DNA from: Actinophytocola sp045807065
GTDB taxonomy: Bacteria > Actinomycetota > Actinomycetes > Mycobacteriales > Pseudonocardiaceae
DNA: 15,700 nt
Direction of reading: 5' to 3'
Assembly (NCBI RefSeq): GCF_045807065.1
Contig: NZ_JBJMIE010000061.1
Coordinates: 1 to 15,700, forward strand
Below the pieces are notes generated by a model, which saw only the letters and a program-made list of their open reading frames with translations, was not told the origin of the DNA and ran no database searches. Of the stretch, positions 7,334 to 12,081 are shown piece after piece. How positions within the stretch are numbered: the first letter of the stretch is position 1; each line of letters begins with the position of its first letter. A program made the position numbers and the translations under genes.

Positions 7334-7872
7334 CAGGCGAGGACGGTTTCGCCGAGGTCCTCAACGGACTGGCGCTGGGGGGCGGGAAGCGCAAGCGGCA
7401 CAAGGAACCGAACTCGACTCCCGTCGAGGAGCCCGAGGCCGTCGCGCCGGCCAGCTGGTCGTGGACGATCCCGTCGTCCGCGCCGGTCGTCGTCCCGGCG
7501 GCCACGCCGGTGACGGAGGAGGACATCGGCAGTGACGCTTCGATGGTGCGCCCGTACGCGTGGACCGGCGGGCGCACGAAGTCCACCGTGGACTTCCAGA
7601 TCGAGACGATGGTGTCCACCAGCGAGCACGGCGAGAACATCGAGGCCCTGACGCAGACCGAGCACCGCTCCATCGCGGAGCTGTGCGCCGAGCCGAGGTC
7701 GGTCGCCGAGGTGGCCACCCTGCTGGCGGTGCCCCTGGGCGTGGCCAAGGTGCTGCTGGGCGACATGGCCAACCTGGGCCTGGTCATCGTGCACAAGACG
7801 GCCACCGGTGGCGGCAACAAGGCACATCTCATGTTGATGGAAAGGGTTTTGAGTGGACTCCGTCGGCTTTGA
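7330..7872 (+). CDS. cvnC: DUF742 family protein, CvnC type
   Basis: This 180-residue protein starts at GTG 7330, whose GTGA overlaps the cvnB stop; the reading frame stays open far upstream inside cvnA and cvnB, but translational coupling and family length favour this start. The first 60 or so residues are variable, with a basic patch (GGGKRKRHKE) and a Pro/Ala-rich part. The DUF742 domain follows with RPYAWTGGRT, then a helical region containing LTQTEHRSIAELC, and a winged-helix-like stretch, SVAEVATLLAVPLGVAKVLLGDM, before a terminal hydrophobic strand. DUF742 proteins occur almost only in conservons, between the roadblock protein and the GTPase; their biochemical role is not established. 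The final 20 bases overlap cvnD. Confidence 0.92.
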   Translation: MTGEDGFAEVLNGLALGGGKRKRHKEPNSTPVEEPEAVAPASWSWTIPSSAPVVVPAATPVTEEDIGSDASMVRPYAWTGGRTKSTVDFQIETMVSTSEHGENIEALTQTEHRSIAELCAEPRSVAEVATLLAVPLGVAKVLLGDMANLGLVIVHKTATGGGNKAHLMLMERVLSGLRRL

Positions 7873-8461
7873 CGCGGGCAGCGCCTCCGGGCCATCCATG
7901 ACGTCGGTGAAGATCGTCGTCGGCGGTGGCTTCGGCGCCGGTAAGACGACGTTCGTCGGTTCGGTCTCGGAGATCATGCCACTGACCACGGAGGCGGTGA
8001 TGACCGAGGCCAGCGTGGGTGTCGACAACCTGGACGGGATACCCAGCAAGCGGACCACCACGGTCGCGATGGACTTCGGCCGCGTGTCGCTGGACCGCGA
8101 CCTGGTCCTGTACCTGTTCGGCACGCCGGGCCAGGAACGCTTCTGGTTCATGTGGGACGACCTCGTGCGTGGCGCCATCGGCGCGGTCGTGCTGACCGAC
8201 ACCCGGCGCCTCGCGGACTCCTTCGCCCCCATCGACTTCTTCGAGGACCGGAAGCTGCCCTACGTCGTGGGCCTGAACTGCTTCGACGGCAAGCAGACCC
8301 ACGCCATCGACGAGGTCCGCGAGGCACTGGCCGTCCCCGACACGGTCCCGATCGTCCCGTGCGACGCCCGCGACCGCGAGTCGGTGAAGAACACGCTGAT
8401 CACGATGGTGGAGTACTCGATGCAACGCTGGGTCGCCGCCCACGGCGCTGGAGTGCGCTGA
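7853..8461 (+). CDS. cvnD: Ras-like GTP-binding protein, CvnD type
   Basis: The protein has 202 residues and a P-loop GGFGAGKT at 25-32. The switch II/G3 region is FGTPGQERF (89-97) in place of the usual DxxG. The G4 position has N142-C-F-D145 instead of NKxD, and G5 is probably CDAR (170-173). These substitutions are typical of the CvnD/MglA-like branch, so GTP binding is expected. A GTG start at 7853 is backed by GGAAAGG (7839-7845) 7 nt upstream and overlaps cvnC by 20 bases; an internal ATG at 7898 (Met16) is the alternative and would leave the P-loop intact. As the output of the conservon it should switch between GDP and GTP forms under control of the kinase and roadblock proteins. A strong hairpin follows 14 nt after the stop, and no cytochrome P450 (cvnE/F) gene follows. 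Confidence 0.94.
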   Translation: MDSVGFDAGSASGPSMTSVKIVVGGGFGAGKTTFVGSVSEIMPLTTEAVMTEASVGVDNLDGIPSKRTTTVAMDFGRVSLDRDLVLYLFGTPGQERFWFMWDDLVRGAIGAVVLTDTRRLADSFAPIDFFEDRKLPYVVGLNCFDGKQTHAIDEVREALAVPDTVPIVPCDARDRESVKNTLITMVEYSMQRWVAAHGAGVR

Positions 8462-8475
8462 CAACCGTTGGCCCG

Positions 8476-8508
8476 CCGGTCCCGGCTCTCCGGCACGGCC
8501 GGGGCCGG
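8476..8508 (+). terminator. GC-rich hairpin after cvnD
   Basis: CCGGTCCCGGC (8476-8486) pairs with GCCGGGGCCGG (8498-8508): 11 bp with one G-U pair and an 11-nt loop, 14 nt after the cvnD stop. There is no clear U-run, as is common in actinomycetes. It closes the conservon; the remaining bases to 8669, between the two convergent genes, show no other feature I can support. Confidence 0.55.
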
Positions 8509-8669
8509 TCGCCGTCGAGCGGCACGCGCCGGTCGGGTTCGAGCCAATCGAGTGCCGGCGCCTTCGTGTGCACCGGTTCACGCCCGCTGATCTTCGTGCA
8601 GTCCGCCGGCAGCTCCGCTGTCGGGTCCCGCCCGGCCCGGGGTCGAGCTGGGGTGCCCGTCGGCTCGGC

Positions 8670-9230
8670 TCAGTGCCAGTTCGGGTCGCGGCCGAGCAGT
8701 GCCAGGGTGCCGGCCCAGCCGTCGGCCGCCGTGGGCAGGGCGGGGGCGAACGCCGCGCCCGGGGCCGTGCGGGCGGCGCCGCCCGGCACCCGCTCGGCCT
8801 GCTGCCGCACCGCGGTGAGTAGCTCGTCGTCGTAGTCGGTTGGTGTGCCGAGGGTCGCGGCGACGTCCCAGCCGTGGACCAGCGTGTCGAGCAGGTGGAA
8901 GCCGATCACGGTGTCGAGCGGGAACCGCCGGTCGCCGAACTCCGGCAGCAGCACCGACCGCGCGGGATCGGCGGCGGCGAACGCGGCGACCACCACCGCC
9001 GCGCCGGCCGCCCAGGTCTCGGGGTCCGCGGGCGCGAACGCCTCGGCGGACACGTCGGCCAGTGCCGCGGCGGCGAACCCGCGGTCCTGGCCGGTCATGT
9101 GCGCGAGCAGCGTCCGCAGGTCCCAGCCGGCGCACGGGGTCGGCCGGTCCAGGTCGGCCGGCCGGACCCGCGTGAGGACCGGCCGGATGGCCTCGACGGC
9201 GCGGCGGTGTAGCTCTCTGATGTTCTGCAT
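8670..9230 (-). CDS. TIGR03086 family protein (DinB/MDMPI-like fold, probable metal binding)
   Basis: This 186-residue protein opens with a helix (RELHRRAVEAIRPVLTRV), then TPCAGWDLRTLLAHM with His44, and later FHLLDTLVHGWDVA with Asp115 and His119. His plus D-x3-H matches the three metal ligands of the DinB/YfiT-like and mycothiol-dependent maleylpyruvate isomerase N-terminal fold. Members are thought to be thiol-dependent transferases or isomerases; the substrate is unknown. The frame is open further upstream and an ATG at 9248 sits in the middle of a palindrome. I chose ATG 9230 because a promoter with -10 GATAGT ends 6 nt before it, giving a leaderless message, and because the conserved helix begins there. 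It is divergent from a MarR regulator 53 bp away, which probably controls it. Confidence 0.85.
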   Translation of the reverse strand: MQNIRELHRRAVEAIRPVLTRVRPADLDRPTPCAGWDLRTLLAHMTGQDRGFAAAALADVSAEAFAPADPETWAAGAAVVVAAFAAADPARSVLLPEFGDRRFPLDTVIGFHLLDTLVHGWDVAATLGTPTDYDDELLTAVRQQAERVPGGAARTAPGAAFAPALPTAADGWAGTLALLGRDPNWH

Positions 9231-9236
9231 CTGCAA

Positions 9237-9265
9237 ACTATCTACCATGGTAGACGATTGGTCAA
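9237..9265 (-). promoter_or_regulatory. Leaderless promoter of the TIGR03086 gene
   Basis: On the minus strand TTGACC (9265-9260) and GATAGT (9242-9237) are 17 nt apart. The -10 box ends 6 nt before ATG 9230, so the transcript would start at or beside the start codon. The 14-bp palindrome 9241-9254 fills much of the spacer and touches the -10 box. Confidence 0.5.
9241..9254. promoter_or_regulatory. Perfect 14-bp palindrome, probable MarR operator
   Basis: TCTACCATGGTAGA is identical to its own reverse complement. It sits between a MarR-family gene and its divergent neighbour, between the -35 and -10 boxes of the latter, and just upstream of a -10-like TATCGT (9270-9275) of the MarR gene. Size, symmetry and position fit a MarR dimer site controlling both genes; binding is inferred. 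Confidence 0.6.
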
Positions 9266-9283
9266 CCGGTATCGTTCGAGCGC

Positions 9284-9703
9284 ATGAAGGGCCAGCGCCA
9301 CGACCTCGGAGCGTCGTTCGCCCGCCTGACCAGGGCGATGATCGAGGCGGAGACACCGATCCTGCGCGCGCACGACATCGAGATGTGGGACTACGCCGTG
9401 CTGAGCGCGCTGCGGGACGCCGCGGCCCCGACCCAGTCGGAACTGGCCGCCGCCGTGCACCGGGACAAGACCCGCCTGATCCCGATCCTCGACCGCCTCG
9501 AGTCGCGTGGCCTCGTCACCCGCACCCCCGACCCGGCCGACCGCCGCAACCGCGTGATCGCCCTGACCGACGAGGGCCGCGCGGTGCTCACCGCGTGCCG
9601 CACCGCCATCCGCGCCATGGAGGCCGACTTCCTCGCCTCGGTGCCCGCCGCCAGGCGCCGCGCCTTCGTCGAGGTGCTGGACCAGCTAGCCGACCTGGTC
9701 TGA
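9284..9703 (+). CDS. MarR family transcriptional regulator
   Basis: The product has 139 residues, standard for MarR. After an N-terminal dimerisation helix comes the winged helix-turn-helix: LSALRDAAAPTQSELAAAV, recognition helix HRDKTRLIPILDRLESRGLV, and the wing TRTPDPADRRNRVIALTDEG with the family DxRxxxxxLT pattern. C-terminal helices complete the dimer interface. MarR proteins bind palindromic operators and usually release them when a phenolic or electrophilic ligand or an oxidant is present. No cysteine is placed in an obvious sensor position near the N-terminus. The gene is divergent from the TIGR03086 gene, with the 14-bp palindrome between them, so auto- and cross-regulation are likely. 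Its last 18 bases overlap the end of the convergent DinB-fold gene. Confidence 0.92.
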   Translation: MKGQRHDLGASFARLTRAMIEAETPILRAHDIEMWDYAVLSALRDAAAPTQSELAAAVHRDKTRLIPILDRLESRGLVTRTPDPADRRNRVIALTDEGRAVLTACRTAIRAMEADFLASVPAARRRAFVEVLDQLADLV

Positions 9704-10432
9704 CAGGGCCGCCAGGTCCCGCTCCGCGTACAGGCGGTGCTGCCACTCCTCGTTGAGGACGGTCAGCAGGCATTCACGCACCGGGAAGCTGACCGGTGGC
9801 GGCCAGCCCGCGCCCTCGACCACCTCGGTCTCGCGGTCGAGCGACGCGTCGGTCAGGCCGTCGACCACCGCGCGTACCGACGCCATCCGGTCGCGGCGCA
9901 ACGCGAGTACCTCGTCGAGGGACGGGCGTGCCTCCCGGTCACGGGGCACGCCCGGCGTGTCGGGCATCTCGTCCCACGGCAGGCCCAGCGCGTGCCACGG
10001 CGCCGGATCGCCGAGGACCGCCCGCCTGACCCACGCGTCGGTCGCGAACACCAGATGCCGCAGGGTCTCGATGAACGACCACTCGCCGCCGACCGACTCG
10101 TGCAGCGCCTCCGGCGGCACCCGGCGTGCCCGGGCGACGGTCTGCGCCCACAGCCGCTCCACGACCGACCACGCCTCGCGGAACCCGGCGGCGTCCGCCG
10201 GCCGCATCTTGGCCCGGTCCGGGTATCGCCGGTTCAGCTCCGCCTCCACCAGCGGCTCGACCTCGACCCCGTTGATCACCAGGCCGTCGATGTCACCGTG
10301 TATCTCCGCGCCGCTCAGCGAGACCCCGTGCATCACGACGTCCCGCAGCTCGACCGCACGGAACCGCGCACCGGTCAGATCGACGGACACGAACCGGGAG
10401 CCGGCGAGGTCCCGGTGGGTGAAGTCAGCCAT
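9686..10432 (-). CDS. DinB-fold protein with pentapeptide-like N-terminus
   Basis: The protein has 248 residues. Residues 1-55 look like a short pentapeptide-type helix: DFTHRDLAGSRFVSVDLTGARFRAVELRDV, in A(D/N)LxxF-like steps. The rest is a DinB-fold bundle with SFIETLRHLVFATDAW (His125) and LNEEWQHRLYAERDL (Glu228, His232), giving the His plus E-x3-H metal-site pattern. Such proteins in actinomycetes are annotated as DinB family, possibly thiol-dependent transferases; the substrate is unknown. I take the ATG at 10432 because the pentapeptide-like part starts directly there, although the frame is open to 10768. No Shine-Dalgarno is visible; TACGGT (10445-10440) ends 7 nt before the ATG, again hinting at a leaderless message. 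It overlaps the MarR gene tail-to-tail by 18 bp and lies 85 bp downstream of the TetR gene on the same strand. Confidence 0.82.
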   Translation of the reverse strand: MADFTHRDLAGSRFVSVDLTGARFRAVELRDVVMHGVSLSGAEIHGDIDGLVINGVEVEPLVEAELNRRYPDRAKMRPADAAGFREAWSVVERLWAQTVARARRVPPEALHESVGGEWSFIETLRHLVFATDAWVRRAVLGDPAPWHALGLPWDEMPDTPGVPRDREARPSLDEVLALRRDRMASVRAVVDGLTDASLDRETEVVEGAGWPPPVSFPVRECLLTVLNEEWQHRLYAERDLAALSDQVG

Positions 10433-10517
10433 GCCGCGGACCGTAGCCCCGGGAGCACGCGCGGCACGACCCCGACAGGCCGGCGTCAGCGCGAAACCGG
10501 GACGGCACAAGGCATGC

Positions 10518-11588
10518 TCACCGGTCGGACCTCGCCGAGACACCCACCGCGTGCGCCGCGCCGCGCCCGGCCGCCCGCGCGACGATCTCCCCGCGCTGGA
10601 CCCGGAACGCCGCCTCCGTGTCGTCCGCGTCCCGGACCCCGGCGGCGGCGGCGACCGCGCCGTCGTCGAGCACGACCCGGCACCCCGGCGCCCCGAACAC
10701 CGGCAGCAGGCAGCCCGCGAGATCCCGGAGGCGCAACCGCACGAGCCGCCCCAGCTCCGCGTGGTCACTCGTCACCACGACGACGGTGACCTGCTCGGCG
10801 GCACGCACGGCCTCCTCCGCCGCACCCAGCCGCCCGGTGCCGAGCACCGCGATCACCCCGTCGCCGCCGAAGCCGGTGGCCTGGCCGGTGAGCAGGTCCG
10901 GCAGCTCGCCCGCCGGCGTCCACTCCTCCCGGACCGCCTGCGCCGGCTGGACGAACGGGAGGTGCGGCGGATCCCACGTGTCGGCGAGGTCGAGGTCCGC
11001 GAGGTGCTGGCACGCGCGGATCACGTCGAAGGGGTCGCCGAAGCCCGGGGCGGTCTCCGCCAGGTGCCCGGCGCCGTTGAGCAGCGTGAGCACCAGCTCG
11101 GCCAGCCGGACCCGGCGCCGCGCGACCGGCCGGCACGACTCCAGCGCGCGGCCGAGCAGAACCGCCTCCAGCCTCGCGACCTGGGCGAGCGCGGTGCGGC
11201 CGGGCTCGTCGTCGAGCACGCCGGTCAGCGACCGCGCCCGCAGGTGGCCGCCCGCGGGTGTGTCGCCGGTCAGCGGCAGCCGTTCGAGCCAGTTGCCGGC
11301 GAAGGCGCCGAGCGCGTCGGCCACATCGGACGCGTGGCCGGCCGCCGGGGGCGGGGTGAGCGAGTCGAGCAGAACCGCCAGGTAGAGCGCGCGCTTGCTG
11401 GGGAAGTTCGAGTACACGGCGCCACGCGTCAACTCGGCGCGCTCCGCGATCCGGTCCACTTTGGCCTCGGCGTACCCGCGCTCGGCGAACTCGTCCCGCG
11501 CCGCGGCGAGCACGGCGGCCCGGTTGCGTTCCTGCTGCTCAGCCCGTGACAATCGCACCAAAGCGGCTCCATCCGATGCCACCATCAC
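10518..11588 (-). CDS. TetR family regulator with long C-terminal extension (possibly redoxin-like)
   Basis: This protein is 356 residues long, whereas TetR proteins are usually 190-230. Residues 22-68 are a clear TetR DNA-binding domain, with AAARDEFAERGYAEAKVDRI and ELTRGAVYSNFPSKRALY. Residues 70-200 look like the helical ligand-binding domain. The extra 150 residues are alternating strands and helices: VIAVLGTGRLGAAEEAV, VTVVVVTSD, then CRVVLDDGAVAAAAGVRDAD and FRVQRGEIVARAAG. The second half resembles the end of a peroxiredoxin/thioredoxin fold (strand, acidic turn, helix, Gly-Val, strand, RGEIV strand) but has no CxxC. I call that only a resemblance. The GTG at 11588 is followed at once by an ATG at 11585; either may be used. 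An inverted repeat CGGATG-7-CATCCG at 11590-11608 directly precedes the start, so self-repression is likely. The VOC gene ends 42 bp upstream. Confidence 0.85.
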   Translation of the reverse strand: MMVASDGAALVRLSRAEQQERNRAAVLAAARDEFAERGYAEAKVDRIAERAELTRGAVYSNFPSKRALYLAVLLDSLTPPPAAGHASDVADALGAFAGNWLERLPLTGDTPAGGHLRARSLTGVLDDEPGRTALAQVARLEAVLLGRALESCRPVARRRVRLAELVLTLLNGAGHLAETAPGFGDPFDVIRACQHLADLDLADTWDPPHLPFVQPAQAVREEWTPAGELPDLLTGQATGFGGDGVIAVLGTGRLGAAEEAVRAAEQVTVVVVTSDHAELGRLVRLRLRDLAGCLLPVFGAPGCRVVLDDGAVAAAAGVRDADDTEAAFRVQRGEIVARAAGRGAAHAVGVSARSDR

Positions 11589-11589
11589 C

Positions 11590-11608
11590 CGGATGACAGT
11601 AACATCCG
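11590..11608. promoter_or_regulatory. Inverted repeat at the TetR start, probable operator
   Basis: CGGATG (11590-11595) and CATCCG (11603-11608) are perfect 6-bp arms around a 7-nt spacer, 19 bp in all. The repeat ends one base before the GTG start of the TetR gene and covers a -10-like TACTGT (11601-11596, minus strand). TetR dimers bind sites of this size at their own promoters; binding by this protein is inferred. Confidence 0.5.
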
Positions 11609-11630
11609 AAGCGATCGGACCTGGTCACCG

Positions 11631-11984
11631 TTAGGCGGGCTGCCACAGCTCGATGCGGTTGCCCTCGGGGTCGGTGACCCAGCCGAAGCGGCCGACGCCC
11701 GCCATGTCCTGAACCTCGTCGGTCACGTCGGCGCCCTTGTCACGCAGCTGTGTGAGCATGGCGTCGAGGTCGCGGACCCGGAGGTTGAGCATGGTCTGCT
11801 GCGAACGGGACCCGAAGTAGTCGGTTCCGGCCTCGAACGGCGCGAAGACGGTCGGGCCCGCCTCCTGGCGCCACAGGCCGTTCTCGTCGGCGTCGAGGCC
11901 GAGGCAGTCCCGGTACCAGGCGCCCAGGGCCGCCGGGTCCGAAGCGCGGATGAAGTACCCACCGATGCCGAGCACGCGTTCCAT
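11631..11984 (-). CDS. VOC (glyoxalase/bleomycin-resistance fold) family protein
   Basis: The 117-residue product is the size of a two-module VOC domain. It begins VLGIGGYFIRASDPAALGAW, the usual first strand and helix, followed by YRDCLGLD; it ends FGWVTDPEGNRIELWQP, the typical final DPxGNxxEL strand whose Glu is a metal ligand in active members. The first-strand His expected of metal-dependent glyoxalases is absent (GGYF), so it may be a binding protein or a non-glyoxalase enzyme. ATG 11984 is preserved by AGGA 7 nt upstream; the frame is open to 12029, but that part lies in the terminator of the lysozyme gene. It could be co-transcribed with the TetR gene 42 bp downstream. Confidence 0.88.
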   Translation of the reverse strand: MERVLGIGGYFIRASDPAALGAWYRDCLGLDADENGLWRQEAGPTVFAPFEAGTDYFGSRSQQTMLNLRVRDLDAMLTQLRDKGADVTDEVQDMAGVGRFGWVTDPEGNRIELWQPA

Positions 11985-12021
11985 GCCGTGATCCTGCCAG
12001 TACGGCGGCCGGCCACGAGCG

Positions 12022-12067
12022 GGCGACACACGGGACGGCGCCCTTTCGGACGCCGTCCCGTGTCGCC
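12022..12067 (-). terminator. Strong hairpin ending the GH25 lysozyme transcript
   Basis: ACACGGGACGGCG (12028-12040) pairs perfectly with CGCCGTCCCGTGT (12051-12063), 13 bp with a 10-nt loop. After a 2-nt bulge (12026-12027), GGCG (12022-12025) pairs with CGCC (12064-12067), extending it to 17 bp. It begins 14 nt after the lysozyme stop and separates that gene from the VOC gene. There is no U-run. Confidence 0.75.
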
Positions 12068-12081
12068 GCCGGTCCGGCTGC

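Noticed and set aside
9231..9356. N-terminal extension of the TIGR03086 protein, including an ATG at 9248
   Set aside because: The ATG at 9248 is the centre of the 14-bp palindrome and lies upstream of the -10 box, and the longer version would overlap the MarR gene; the conserved helix starts at 9230.
10433..10768. 112-codon upstream extension of the DinB-fold gene into the TetR gene
   Set aside because: The added residues are Arg/Ser/Gly-rich shadow sequence of the TetR gene, and the protein makes sense from ATG 10432.
11985..12029. Longer start for the VOC protein
   Set aside because: The extension enters the terminator hairpin of the lysozyme gene, while ATG 11984 has AGGA 7 nt upstream and begins at the first strand of the fold.
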